A DNA stretch of 33,182 nt from Candidatus Zixiibacteriota bacterium (GTDB lineage Bacteria > Zixibacteria > MSB-5A5 > GN15 > JAAZOE01): the NCBI GenBank assembly GCA_030668485.1, contig DAOUTW010000049.1:1-33182 (forward strand). The letters run 5' to 3'. Each line of letters starts with the position of its first letter. Position 1 is the stretch's first letter. Of the stretch, positions 1 through 8,059 are shown in pieces. The translations under genes and the position numbers were made by a program. The notes under the pieces were generated by a model, which worked only from the letters and a program-made list of their open reading frames with translations, ran no database searches and was not told where the DNA came from.

Positions 1-140
1 AACGAACGAACCTCGGCGCCCTGCTTGCGGGCCAGCACCATCGTCATGGCCGCCGTCAACGTCGTCTTGCCATGATCAACATGACCGATCGTACCTACGT
101 TCACATGCGGCTTCGTACGCTCAAACTTCTTCTTGGCCAT
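1..140 (-). CDS. tuf: Elongation factor Tu, N-terminal part (runs off the left edge)
   Basis: EF-Tu carries aminoacyl-tRNA to the ribosomal A site as a GTP complex in the cytoplasm. Only the first 46 codons are in the window. They begin [20 protein letters not shown] and contain the P-loop GHVDHGKT at about residues 19-26, which is diagnostic for translational GTPases of the Tu type. The start is fixed by the conserved MAKxKFER opening. tRNA-Thr lies 33 bp upstream on the same strand, the classic tRNA-tuf arrangement, so the two are probably one transcript from the promoter near 301-328. The rest of the gene lies outside the window. Confidence 0.97.
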   Translation of the reverse strand, partial: MAKKKFERTKPHVNVGTIGHVDHGKTTLTAAMTMVLARKQGAEVRS

Positions 141-173
141 CGGCAGATACCTCCGAAAATATTTAATACTTAA

Positions 174-246
174 AGCCCAGAACCAGGCTCGAACTGGTGA
201 CCTCGTCCTTACCAAGGACGTGCTCTACCTTCTGAGCTATCTGGGC
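174..246 (-). tRNA. tRNA-Thr (anticodon GGT)
   Basis: The 73-nt cloverleaf folds completely. It has a 7-bp acceptor stem GCCCAGA/TCTGGGC, D stem GCTC/GAGC, anticodon stem CGTCC/GGACG with loop TTGGTAA (anticodon GGT), and T stem ACCAG/CTGGT with loop TTCGAGC. The discriminator is T and no CCA is encoded. It sits directly upstream of tuf, as tRNA-Thr does in many bacteria. Confidence 0.97.
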
Positions 247-264
247 TTAGCTTTTTCCCATCAC

Positions 265-286
265 AAAAAATAGGCGTATTCGCCTA
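265..286 (-). terminator. Hairpin plus T-run in the tRNA-Thr/tuf leader
   Basis: Read on the minus strand, a 6-bp perfect stem TAGGCG/CGCCTA with a 4-nt loop is followed at once by six Ts. This is the layout of a short intrinsic terminator. It lies between the proposed promoter (301-328) and the tRNA-Thr 5' end (246), so it could be a leader attenuator or only a processing hairpin. The short stem makes full termination doubtful. Confidence 0.4.
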
Positions 287-300
287 AAGTAAAGACCAGT

Positions 301-328
301 AATCTATTGATTTTGGATTAGTTGTCAA
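301..328 (-). promoter_or_regulatory. Sigma-70-type promoter for tRNA-Thr-tuf
   Basis: On the minus strand a perfect -35 TTGACA (323-328) is followed after 16 bp by TAGATT (301-306). Transcription would begin near 294, about 48 nt before tRNA-Thr. No other good promoter is visible between this tRNA and the upstream nuclease gene. Confidence 0.55.
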
Positions 329-839
329 GCGAAATTTTGCCCCCAAAGCAATTTTCCTGCCCATTTTTCCTATCCCTTCTCTCCCGTCCGGACTGTATTG
401 CGTATCCGGCGGTAAATTAACGAGTTTGCCTGTCCTCACCGATATCGACAGACGGGGCATACAGGTTAATAAATTTTGCGCAGAAAGTAAACAGAAAAGA
501 TCACTTTTTGCCCAAAAACCAAAAAAAACCTAAAGCCCGGTTTTAGCCCTCAAAAACGCCTGAAACGGCGGAAAAGTTCCCCTCAGATAGCGCTGGTCAT
601 GGATTGCCAACCGATCTATAGCGCCTGTCCAGGATCGTTAAATGATCGGCGTTTCACGGCATTGGATTCTCCTTCTTAGGATACCCGGATTAGAGTTCCG
701 GCCACGCCCTCTATATGGCGTCCTGCTTATTTCGGCTCGCTTCGAGTTCAACCCAGCTCAACGGCGTAATTTGCGTCTCACCTTTGGTTTCACCGCCTAG
801 GGGGTGTGATCGTGCAGGCGCCATGTGGGGCCTTTCGTT
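329..839. other. Long intergenic stretch, probable mobile-element debris
   Basis: About 510 bp between the tuf promoter and the nuclease-like gene holds no convincing intact gene. On the minus strand a 37-codon frame (711-824) ends 54 bp before a strong Shine-Dalgarno site (AAGGAG) and a 13-codon frame that resembles the start of a REP-associated transposase. The remainder is A-rich with no clear structure. Confidence 0.4.
616..657 (-). pseudogene. Possible remnant of a REP-associated tyrosine transposase N-terminus
   Basis: A GTG-started frame of 13 codons reads MKRRSFNDPGQAL and then stops. Transposases of the RAYT (Y1_Tnp) family commonly open with the block SFNDPGHAHELTFS, and this piece matches its first part. 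An AAGGAG site precedes it, but the GTG overlaps an ATG-CCG-TGA mini-frame. No continuation of the transposase was found downstream in any frame, so if the match is real the gene is a stub. The match is short and remembered, not searched. Confidence 0.3.
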
Positions 840-1862
840 TTAGGCCGTGATGATCCAAGAGCCTTCCGGCCATTGCTTATCCCGGAGTTTCTCCGCAAGA
901 TCTTGGGCATCTTTCGGCGACAGAGCACCAATATCGAAGTATCGCTTGCTGCCGAACATACCGCCTTTCGTTCCTTTGTGAAAGGCTGTTTCAATCAAAT
1001 GGCTGAGAATAAACACTCGCGTCGGATAGTCATCCTTCCGCCATTTCTCATGTCTTTCTCTTGCCATGCGGATGTAGTCAGCATCCTGTCCCTTTATATT
1101 CTTCCATTTGACTATCGCAATATCGTGGCTCTCAACGTCGACCACAGCCTCAATCAGGGCCACTCGCTCAACCATTTTATTGCGGTACATTCCGAAATAT
1201 TTACAGCGCGAGTGATTGTAGGCACCACTCGTTGCCGGGCAAATGTAGACATTCCCTTCTATCACCTCTTGCGGCATGCCTGCACAATTGATTACATCAA
1301 GCCTTTGCTCCCATGATGAAAGAAGGTCCTGCTCTGTGAGATATTGTCGAAAATCGGCCAACATATCGGTAAGGTTTTTTGACAAGCCACCAAGGGTTTC
1401 ACAAGCTGTCAGAAGATTTTCAAATGATAGATCAGCGAAAATTATTGTCTTCCTGTATTTCTCCTCACACAGTTTTTTAATTGCGCGAAAACGGTCGGTC
1501 CCCGAATGGTCGAAGTTCCCCAATGCGATCAGTATCTTTCTTCCGGGATTCTCTCTATCAAGCCCCTTAAGATGTGCTTCAAGCTGGCTATCATAAAACC
1601 AATCCCAGTTTTTCGCTTCAATATATATCGTGAAGGACTGCTGGCTAATTAGCCCATCAGGGACACTGTTTTTTTTCTTCTCCTGTTGCCGAAAGCTGAC
1701 GCCCACTAGGTCACCAATATTTTCTCCGAGAAGATCTGTGAAGACCTCCGCAAGATACTTGGGGTTGTCTTCATACAGGGTTTTCAGAACCAGCAAGCAG
1801 TAGTTGGTCGTCCGGTTCTCCGAAGAATTGTATCCTGAAAAGAGAGATATATTCCTGCTCAT
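840..1862 (-). CDS. PD-(D/E)XK nuclease-like protein of unknown role
   Basis: This 340-residue cytoplasmic protein has no signal peptide or membrane segment. The start is the ATG at 1862, preceded by AGGAG seven bases upstream; a longer frame begins at 1904 without such a site. Residues 68-69 (P-D), followed by E82-A-K84 at the end of a hydrophobic strand (IYIEAK), reproduce the PD-(D/E)xK active site of restriction-type nucleases. A downstream Q-LEAHL helix fits the usual fold. The C-terminal half is unrecognised. The gene separates tRNA-Gly from tRNA-Thr-tuf, which are normally adjacent, suggesting it arrived by insertion. A defence or restriction role is inference from fold and location. 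No partner methylase is visible. Confidence 0.6.
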   Translation of the reverse strand: MSRNISLFSGYNSSENRTTNYCLLVLKTLYEDNPKYLAEVFTDLLGENIGDLVGVSFRQQEKKKNSVPDGLISQQSFTIYIEAKNWDWFYDSQLEAHLKGLDRENPGRKILIALGNFDHSGTDRFRAIKKLCEEKYRKTIIFADLSFENLLTACETLGGLSKNLTDMLADFRQYLTEQDLLSSWEQRLDVINCAGMPQEVIEGNVYICPATSGAYNHSRCKYFGMYRNKMVERVALIEAVVDVESHDIAIVKWKNIKGQDADYIRMARERHEKWRKDDYPTRVFILSHLIETAFHKGTKGGMFGSKRYFDIGALSPKDAQDLAEKLRDKQWPEGSWIITA

Positions 1863-1942
1863 TGTAATCTCCTGCCCAAACGTAGTAAATCTGTCGCCCC
1901 GCAAACCTGATTGACCTGACCCCGATGCCGATTCAAAAAAAA

Positions 1943-2015
1943 AGCGGGAGACGAGGCTCGAACTCGCGACGAATAGCTTGGAAGGCTATTACTCTACCAA
2001 CTGAGTTACTCCCGC
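1943..2015 (-). tRNA. tRNA-Gly (anticodon TCC)
   Basis: The 73-nt cloverleaf has acceptor stem GCGGGAG/CTCCCGC, D stem ACTC/GAGT, anticodon stem ATAGC/GCTAT with loop CTTCCAA (anticodon TCC), and T stem GCGAG/CTCGT with loop TTCGAGC. CCA is not encoded. A run of nine Ts begins at the discriminator base and can end the transcript right after the tRNA. With the promoter at 2034-2063 this makes a self-contained unit. In many bacteria tRNA-Gly(TCC) and tRNA-Thr(GGT) sit together before tuf; here they are 1.7 kb apart. Confidence 0.97.
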
Positions 2016-2033
2016 TTATTAATGAAGCGCCCT

Positions 2034-2063
2034 AATATAAACGCCGAAACCCGAACTTGGCAA
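2034..2063 (-). promoter_or_regulatory. Promoter of tRNA-Gly
   Basis: Minus strand: TTGCCA (2058-2063), 18-bp spacer, TATATT (2034-2039). The predicted start near 2027 is about 12 nt upstream of the mature tRNA 5' end. Confidence 0.6.
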
Positions 2064-2127
2064 GTCTTTTCTTATATGATAATATAAATTGGCGGTGAGG
2101 AAGGGTACTTGTGGCAGGGGCAACGGA

Positions 2128-3174
2128 TTACTTCAATAGCAACATCTTCTTAGTATCTGAAAACTCATCGGTCGCCAGTCGGTAGAAATAAATCCCCGAG
2201 GGAACCTCTTCCCCATTCTCATCACGACCATTCCATAGAATCGAATGTCGTCCGGCAGTTTTTCGTCCAAAAACCAGCGTCCGGATGTTTTCGCCGAGAA
2301 CATTATAGACATCGACGCTGACATCCGAAGAACGCAACAATCTGAAACTAATCGTCGTCTGCGGATTGAACGGGTTGGGATGGTTCTGATCAAGGACATA
2401 ATCGGCAGGCAATCCGACCCCGTTATCATCGGCATCGGTCGGACTTCGAAGAATAATCAGAAAATACTCGCCCAGGTCGTCTCCCTCAAAATCGGTGGCA
2501 ATGATAGTGTATATCCCGCTGTCGGGAAGGATTCGATTGGAAATAACCGCATAAGTATTATCCACACTGGAGCCATACGACCGGCCATCGGAGCCATACA
2601 GTTTCACTTGCGGATCGACATCATCATCAGATGCAATCATCTGAACCGTAACCATTTCGCCCGCTTTGGAGTTGAATTGATAGGTTTTTATTTCGGAATA
2701 TCTGATTAGTGTATCCTTGATCATCCCATCGAAATTTAAAAAACGGACATCGGCAGGTTGAGTTATCGACTGGATGCTTAAATAGTACTCACCTTTACCG
2801 TTCCCGGCGAAGTCGCTGACGACGATTGTATAATTGCCGGCTGAGCTCAATGCACCGCTGGTTATTTCCGCGATTCCGGTTCCGGGAATACCATTGGAGG
2901 CAACGATAAACCCCAAGGGACTGACCAGAGTCAAAAAGGGACTGAAGGTATCCTCCGTATGCACTAATCGTATGGCAACGACATCGCCCAAACCGGCCTC
3001 GAAGGAATAGCCGTGTTCTTCTTCGTTAACGGTAATGGAATTTGTGTGAAACGAGCCGTAAGAAGTGCTAAAACATTTGTTATAAAGGCATGCCGAAGAG
3101 CCGGCCGGAAACACCAACAAAAACATGCCTGCCATCAACACCGATAAAAACGTAACCTTGAGCCCTTTTTTCAT
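2128..3174 (-). CDS. Secreted protein with two PPC-like domains and a FlgD-like C-terminal sorting domain
   Basis: The 348-residue protein starts MKKGLKVTF at the ATG at 3174; a GTG three codons upstream is also possible. A basic and then hydrophobic signal peptide ends near the SSA-C sequence at about residue 29. Two similar beta-sandwich repeats follow (about 45-145 and 155-250), each closing with a GxYTI/VxxDFxGxxxGEYxLxI pattern typical of bacterial pre-peptidase C-terminal domains. The last 90 residues contain NHPNPFNP, a VYNVLGExI core, a WNGxDxxGxxVxSGIYFYRL stretch and the final KKMLLLK. This is the FlgD-Ig/type-IX-like tail common in FCB-group secreted proteins. It probably ends up at the cell surface or outside. 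No enzymatic domain is present, so the role may be adhesive or accessory. Confidence 0.75.
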   Translation of the reverse strand: MKKGLKVTFLSVLMAGMFLLVFPAGSSACLYNKCFSTSYGSFHTNSITVNEEEHGYSFEAGLGDVVAIRLVHTEDTFSPFLTLVSPLGFIVASNGIPGTGIAEITSGALSSAGNYTIVVSDFAGNGKGEYYLSIQSITQPADVRFLNFDGMIKDTLIRYSEIKTYQFNSKAGEMVTVQMIASDDDVDPQVKLYGSDGRSYGSSVDNTYAVISNRILPDSGIYTIIATDFEGDDLGEYFLIILRSPTDADDNGVGLPADYVLDQNHPNPFNPQTTISFRLLRSSDVSVDVYNVLGENIRTLVFGRKTAGRHSILWNGRDENGEEVPSGIYFYRLATDEFSDTKKMLLLK

Positions 3175-3363
3175 CAACCTCACCGCCTTACAGGTTCATC
3201 ACAAAAGTACTGACGTCAATAATATAGTAACATTTACGCCTCTAATCTATCAGACGATTGATGAGAAGGTCTGTTTAAAATATATTGATTCAGAGAGATA
3301 GATGCAAGATCAAACGTGATGGAATCGATACCGCAAATCTACTCTGCGGGCGACAAAAAAGAC

Positions 3364-3397
3364 AAAAAAACTCCGGAGGCGAGAGACGCCTCCGGAG
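3364..3397 (-). terminator. Strong intrinsic terminator
   Basis: Minus strand: an 11-bp perfect GC-rich stem (CTCCGGAGGCG and its complement, 3371-3397) with a 5-nt loop is followed by seven Ts (3364-3370). It lies 42 bp after the stop codon of the cysteine-rich gene at 3439-3855 and isolates it from the gene at 2128. Confidence 0.9.
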
Positions 3398-3438
3398 CCT
3401 ACTGCTAAAATAAGAGGTAAGAAAAGGGTCAAAATGAC

Positions 3439-3855
3439 TTATTTTTTCATCGCGGCACAGCCGTCCATCGCTTTGCAATGGTCGCACCAGGACTTTTTCT
3501 TGCCATCGACTTCGAAAGATTCTACATCGATCAGGAGGGCTACCGGGTAATACCGCCCGTGTACCACTAGATTCTTGCCCTGATATTTTTCACCTTTGAC
3601 AAAATCGTCGGCATACTGGTTTTCGAGGAAGTTTATATAAAGGCCGTCACCCGTTTTCAACACATGATTGTGGCCATATGTCTTACAAGACGCCCTGGCC
3701 CCCTCAGCCTTCTTGAGATCGCAACCAAGGCAAACCAATTTTCCCCGAAGCGTCGTATCCACAGGTTTATCGCCGGTATCAGGCGGCGTTGCCATCAACG
3801 GCAAAACGATCACAAAAACGAGAGCGAACATTATTCCAAATATTTTAGAAGCCAT
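3439..3855 (-). CDS. Small exported cysteine-rich protein, possibly metal binding
   Basis: The 138-residue protein starts at the ATG at 3855 (MASKIFG), which has GGAG five to six bases upstream; an ATG 24 bases earlier lacks such a site. An N-terminal hydrophobic stretch (about 5-22) is a probable signal peptide. The mature part has a CLGC pair near residue 43, a further Cys-Lys-Thr-Tyr-Gly-His block, and a CDHCxxxxGC cluster at the C-terminus, an arrangement suited to binding a metal ion. The middle reads like a small beta domain (YxGKxLVVHGRYY). I do not recognise a named family. It is a single-gene unit with its own terminator and a possible promoter at 3928-3955. Confidence 0.65.
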   Translation of the reverse strand: MASKIFGIMFALVFVIVLPLMATPPDTGDKPVDTTLRGKLVCLGCDLKKAEGARASCKTYGHNHVLKTGDGLYINFLENQYADDFVKGEKYQGKNLVVHGRYYPVALLIDVESFEVDGKKKSWCDHCKAMDGCAAMKK

Positions 3856-3927
3856 GTCATCTCCGATATTCAAATTCAATCCTTTCGTATTGACTTCTGA
3901 TAATCAATACAAGAGAAATACGGTCCT

Positions 3928-3955
3928 ATTTTAATAATAGCAAGTCTTTTTTCAA
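3928..3955 (-). promoter_or_regulatory. Possible promoter of the cysteine-rich gene
   Basis: Minus strand: TTGAAA (3950-3955), 16-bp spacer, TAAAAT (3928-3933), about 70 bp before the start codon. The region is AT-rich, so chance matches are likely. Confidence 0.35.
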
Positions 3956-4048
3956 TGTTCTCAGATTATTTATTCCAAATTACCGTTTTTATGCTGTATT
4001 GGCCCCTTTTAGCCCGCTTCTTTATCCGTCCAGAATTGCTGAATTGAA

Positions 4049-4936
4049 TTAATAGTATTTGGCAGGCATTCCGGAATCACCTTCCGGCAGTCGTCCCCAG
4101 TGCAGCTTGCGCCGCAAAATATCGTAAAATGAATTTTTTCTGAAAACGATAAAATTGATATGATGATCGGCTTTCCGTACCAGAAAACTCGACTCCTGCG
4201 GCAGGCGGCAATCGACCTGACCGTCTAGTGTGAGCACCGGATTGCTGTGTTTCGAATGCACCACAACCCGCAGATCATCATTACCGGAAAAGACAATCGG
4301 CCTGGTGGTTAATGAGAAAGCTGAAATAGGGGAAATCGTCAAGGCGTTCATGAGCGGATTGAGAATCGGCCCGCCTACGGCCAGCGAATATGCGGTCGAA
4401 CCGGTCGGCGTGCATACAATCAGGCCATCGGCGGCATAGGAACAGATGAAATAGTCATTGGCATAGATATCCAGGTTTATGATTCGCGATACCGATCCTC
4501 GGTCAACCACGACATCATTGAGAGCATAGGGATGATCGATTTGGGGACCTTGCTCAATTTCAACCTCGGCCACCATTCGTTTTTCGATCTGATGCCTTTT
4601 TTCCAGAACAGCGGTCAGGGTTTCTTCAATATTTATCGGCGTCAATTGGGTCAGGAAACCCAACGACCCGAGATTAATCCCCAGAATCGGAGTTCCGAGA
4701 TTTCTGACAGCCCGGGCACTGGCAAGAAGCGTCCCGTCGCCGCCAAGTGAGATTATAACATCGGATTTTTCCGGCAATTCGGCTCGCGGCATCACTGGGC
4801 AATCACCATCTATTTTACCGCGGACATTGCTGTCGCAGCAGAGTGTCACCTCATGCTTCTGCGCCCATTTTACCAGGCGGTCGACCACCTCCACGGCGTC
4901 AGGCCGTTCCATGTTGGCAATAATCCCGAATCGCAT
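4049..4936 (-). CDS. nadK: NAD kinase
   Basis: The enzyme phosphorylates NAD to NADP in the cytoplasm. The 295-residue protein is of normal family length. It carries the signature GGDGT at residues 65-69 with the preceding hydrophobic strand VIISLG, followed by GINLGSLGFL, and later the TPTGSTAYSLAVGGPI block of the NAD-binding domain. The start codon follows the dxs stop codon with no gap, so the two genes are translationally coupled. It is the last gene of the xseA-xseB-ispA-dxs-nadK run. NADPH supply for the reductive steps of the DXP pathway is a plausible reason for the linkage (inference). Confidence 0.95.
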   Translation of the reverse strand: MRFGIIANMERPDAVEVVDRLVKWAQKHEVTLCCDSNVRGKIDGDCPVMPRAELPEKSDVIISLGGDGTLLASARAVRNLGTPILGINLGSLGFLTQLTPINIEETLTAVLEKRHQIEKRMVAEVEIEQGPQIDHPYALNDVVVDRGSVSRIINLDIYANDYFICSYAADGLIVCTPTGSTAYSLAVGGPILNPLMNALTISPISAFSLTTRPIVFSGNDDLRVVVHSKHSNPVLTLDGQVDCRLPQESSFLVRKADHHINFIVFRKNSFYDILRRKLHWGRLPEGDSGMPAKYY

Positions 4937-6925
4937 CTATTCTTCGTCTTTCCTCTTTTCGGCAGCCGATGTCACCGATTCCTTTTCCCTGACGATCGCC
5001 GGGGTTCCTTCCTGGGGTCGTTTGCCATTGCGCTTCATTTGAAAGACGCGCAACAGCGATCGTTTCGATTTGATGATAGTGTTTATAGAGCGATAAATCC
5101 CATCCTCATCAAGCCCGACCTCTTTGAGTAATAAACTGCGGTGACCATGCTGAATAAACCGATCCGGAATACCGAGGCGCAGAATTTTCCCCCGGTAATC
5201 GATAGTATCGAAATAATCGAGCACCGCCGACCCGAGTCCGCCATGAATGCTGTTTTCTTCGATAACAACTACCCGGTCAAATCTTTCCGCGATCTCGGTC
5301 AAGGCTTCGGTGTCCAGCGGTTTGATAAACCGAGCATTGATCAGAGAAACTCCAACCCCCTCTTTACGCAAACGGTCAGCAACCGCAATACAGGGATGAA
5401 CCATTGACCCGGTCGCAATAATCGCGAGATCGGTTCCGCCGGATAAAACATCCCATCGTCCCCATTCGAACGGCCGCGTATTTTCTCCCAGCGCGGCAGG
5501 TATGGCGCCTCGAGGATAACGAATCGCAACCGGGCCGATACGATTTTCTACCGCATAGTCCATCATCCGTTCCAGATCATCACCATCGGACGGAGACGCG
5601 ATAGTCATATTCGGCACCACCCGAAGGTAACTAACATCGAAGGTTCCATGATGCGTGGGGCCATCCTCGCCGACCAGCCCGGCGCGGTCAATACAGAAGA
5701 TAACCGGTAGTTTTTGCAAAGCAACATCGTGAATTATCTGATCATACGCTCGCTGGAGAAAAGTTGAATATATCGCGCAAACCGGACGTGCCCCGCCTGC
5801 GGCCATCCCGGCTGCAAAGCAAACGGCATGCTGCTCGGCTATGCCGACATCATGAAAACGGTCCGGGAATTCGGAAGCGAATTCAGAAAGGCCGGTTCCC
5901 GGAGCCATTGCCGCGGTGATGGCGATCAATTTCGGCTCCTTTTTGGCAAGATCAATCATCTTCCGCCCAAAAACCGCCGTGTAAGACGGAAGTTTGCCCG
6001 ACTTGGCCGATTTTCCGGTAACCTTGTTAAAGCCCGATATTCCATGAAATTTGGTGGCATCCTTTTCCGCCGGCTCGTAACCCTTCCCTTTCTGGGTAAT
6101 AACATGGAGCAGTCGCGGTCCGGGAAGTTCCTTAATCTGCCCCAGAGTTTTTATCAGAAGAGGCAGGTCATGACCGTTGATCGGTCCGAAATAACGAAAA
6201 CCAAGCTTCTCAAAATAAATACCCGGGACCAGCAAACCTTTAAGCTGCGTCTCAAAATGAGCCACCGTCGACCGTATCTTTTCGGCTCGCTTAAGGCGAC
6301 CGAGGAAACGCCAGACGTCGGCCCGCAATTTATTGTATGATTGATCGGTCAGAATATTGGTCAAATACTTCGACATCGCGCCCACATTCCGCGAAATCGA
6401 CATCGAATTGTCATTCAGTATTACCAGCAGATCTTTCTTTTGGGCGCCGGCATTGTTGAGACCTTCAAACGACAATCCACCGGTCAGAGCCCCGTCGCCG
6501 ATAACGGCGATTACATGCCTGTCCTCTTTCAGTAAATCGCGCGCCTGAGCCAGCCCGAGGGCGGCTGATATCGAGGTCGAGGCATGCCCGGCGCCGAAAG
6601 CATCCGCATCCGATTCGGTACGCTTGGTGAAACCGGAGATACCGCCGTATTGCCGCAAAGTACTGAAACGATCGCGCCGCCCGGTAAGAAGCTTATGAAC
6701 ATACGATTGATGGGCCACATCCCAGACGATCCGATCATTCGGGCAATCATATAAATGATGAAGCGCCAGGGTCAGTTCCACGACACCGAGATTCGAGGCC
6801 AAATGACCGCCGCTTTTACTAACGGTCGATATAACCTCGGTTCGAATCTCTTCGGCCAGTTCAATAAGTTCATCAGTAGTAAGGTTTTTTAAATCTGATG
6901 AGGAATTGATCTCATTCAAGTTCAT
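4937..6925 (-). CDS. dxs: 1-deoxy-D-xylulose-5-phosphate synthase
   Basis: This thiamine-diphosphate enzyme condenses pyruvate and glyceraldehyde 3-phosphate, the first step of the DXP isoprenoid pathway. At 662 residues it is slightly longer than the usual 620-640; the extra length is a charged C-terminal tail (about 630-662) rich in Lys, Arg and Glu. Visible landmarks are the DVAHQSYVHKLLTGR region, the GDGALTGG thiamine-binding motif with the following LNNAG and LNDNSMSIS, the transketolase-type pyrimidine domain with GIAEQHAV and AIYSTFLQRAYDQ, and DGPTHHGTFD. It lies between ispA (11 bp upstream) and nadK (adjacent), so C5 precursor synthesis and chain elongation are co-transcribed. Confidence 0.97.
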   Translation of the reverse strand: MNLNEINSSSDLKNLTTDELIELAEEIRTEVISTVSKSGGHLASNLGVVELTLALHHLYDCPNDRIVWDVAHQSYVHKLLTGRRDRFSTLRQYGGISGFTKRTESDADAFGAGHASTSISAALGLAQARDLLKEDRHVIAVIGDGALTGGLSFEGLNNAGAQKKDLLVILNDNSMSISRNVGAMSKYLTNILTDQSYNKLRADVWRFLGRLKRAEKIRSTVAHFETQLKGLLVPGIYFEKLGFRYFGPINGHDLPLLIKTLGQIKELPGPRLLHVITQKGKGYEPAEKDATKFHGISGFNKVTGKSAKSGKLPSYTAVFGRKMIDLAKKEPKLIAITAAMAPGTGLSEFASEFPDRFHDVGIAEQHAVCFAAGMAAGGARPVCAIYSTFLQRAYDQIIHDVALQKLPVIFCIDRAGLVGEDGPTHHGTFDVSYLRVVPNMTIASPSDGDDLERMMDYAVENRIGPVAIRYPRGAIPAALGENTRPFEWGRWDVLSGGTDLAIIATGSMVHPCIAVADRLRKEGVGVSLINARFIKPLDTEALTEIAERFDRVVVIEENSIHGGLGSAVLDYFDTIDYRGKILRLGIPDRFIQHGHRSLLLKEVGLDEDGIYRSINTIIKSKRSLLRVFQMKRNGKRPQEGTPAIVREKESVTSAAEKRKDEE

Positions 6926-6936
6926 TTACTGCCACC

Positions 6937-7818
6937 CTAGTTTTGGCGTCCGCCGATAAAGCGGGCGATCTGAACAAAGTTGTCCGGTTGTGATACGACC
7001 CCGGTGACGATTTCAATGGCTTCGTCAATCAGTTTACCCGCCGACTGACGCGATTGTTCCAATCCGACAACACCGGGAAATGTCGCCTTCAGATTTTTGG
7101 AATCGGAACCGACCGGTTTCCCCAGCATCTCCGGGTCACCTTCAATATCAAGAATATCATCGATGATTTGAAACGCCAGACCGATCTTTTCACCGTATCC
7201 GGTAATCGCACGGATATAATCTGTAGAAGCGCCGGCCAGCAGGCCCCCGATCCGGACCGTGCCCCGGATCAGCTTACCGGTTTTTCGGGTATGAATAAAT
7301 GTAATTTCTTCAAGCGTCAAATTCCGGCCTTCCGCTTCCATGTCGGCCATTTGTCCGGCCAGCATCCCCCCGGTACCGATAGCCTCGGCCAGTTCCCGAA
7401 TAGCGTCCGGATTTCCGGTGCGAGCCATCAATTCGAAAGCAAGATCATGCAAGGCATCTCCAGCCAGAAGCGCCACCGCCTCGTTGAACTTCTTATGCAG
7501 GGTCGGCTGCCCCCGCCGAAGATCATCATCATCCATACACGGCAGATCGTCATGGATCAATGAATAAGTATGAATCAATTCTACCGCCACCGCCGCCGGA
7601 TAAATAATTTCATTGTTTCCGCCACAGGCCTCATATGCCGCCAGGGCCAATATCGGGCGCAGCCTTTTGCCGCCAGCATTGATCGAATAACGAATCGCTT
7701 CATGCAGAGCCTGAGGATATTGGTCCGATGGCGGAATATATTCATCTATAAACCGGTCGATGATTTCCCGTTTTTGAACCATATAAAGCGGAGGCGCCAT
7801 GACGACCCGTTCACTCAT
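6937..7818 (-). CDS. ispA: Polyprenyl diphosphate synthase (farnesyl/geranylgeranyl type)
   Basis: The protein makes short-chain prenyl diphosphates from isopentenyl and dimethylallyl diphosphate. The 293-residue sequence has KRLRP at 51-55, the first aspartate-rich motif in the bacterial form with a two-residue insertion (D90-D91-L-P-C-M-D96), GQPT after it, and the second motif DDILD with the preceding FQIIDD. Length and first-motif type fit bacterial IspA. Product length (C15 or C20) cannot be told confidently from sequence alone. The start overlaps the end of xseB by 8 bp, a common arrangement of xseB-ispA-dxs in bacteria. Confidence 0.93.
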   Translation of the reverse strand: MSERVVMAPPLYMVQKREIIDRFIDEYIPPSDQYPQALHEAIRYSINAGGKRLRPILALAAYEACGGNNEIIYPAAVAVELIHTYSLIHDDLPCMDDDDLRRGQPTLHKKFNEAVALLAGDALHDLAFELMARTGNPDAIRELAEAIGTGGMLAGQMADMEAEGRNLTLEEITFIHTRKTGKLIRGTVRIGGLLAGASTDYIRAITGYGEKIGLAFQIIDDILDIEGDPEMLGKPVGSDSKNLKATFPGVVGLEQSRQSAGKLIDEAIEIVTGVVSQPDNFVQIARFIGGRQN

Positions 7819-8059
7819 CTTCTTTCTCCGAGAATTTATCCAGTTGAAATTGATCGGCTAATTTCGATAATTTGGCGATTTTCCCCTCGGCATCGTTCAA
7901 TTTCTTGCTGCAAACTCCGGCAATCTTGACACCCTCAGTATAGAGAGCTATCGACTCTTCGAGAGGATGTTCTCCCGATTCCAGCGCCGTGACGATTTCT
8001 TCGAGCCGGGTCATGGCGCTTTCAAAATCTTTATACTCTTTGTTGGTAGACATATTCAA
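7811..8059 (-). CDS. xseB: Exodeoxyribonuclease VII small subunit
   Basis: The 82-residue helical protein binds XseA to form exonuclease VII, which degrades single-stranded DNA. It shows the family core: DFESAMTRLEEIV, then LESGEHPLEESIALYTEGV, then a helix with Cys near CSKKLNDAEGKI. The length is typical. It starts immediately after the xseA stop codon and overlaps ispA by 8 bp, so translation is coupled on both sides. Confidence 0.95.
   Translation of the reverse strand: MNMSTNKEYKDFESAMTRLEEIVTALESGEHPLEESIALYTEGVKIAGVCSKKLNDAEGKIAKLSKLADQFQLDKFSEKEDE

Noticed and set aside
825-1316. 163-codon plus-strand frame opposite the nuclease-like gene
   Set aside because: It mirrors the coding frame on the minus strand, which has a strong ribosome site and a nuclease motif.
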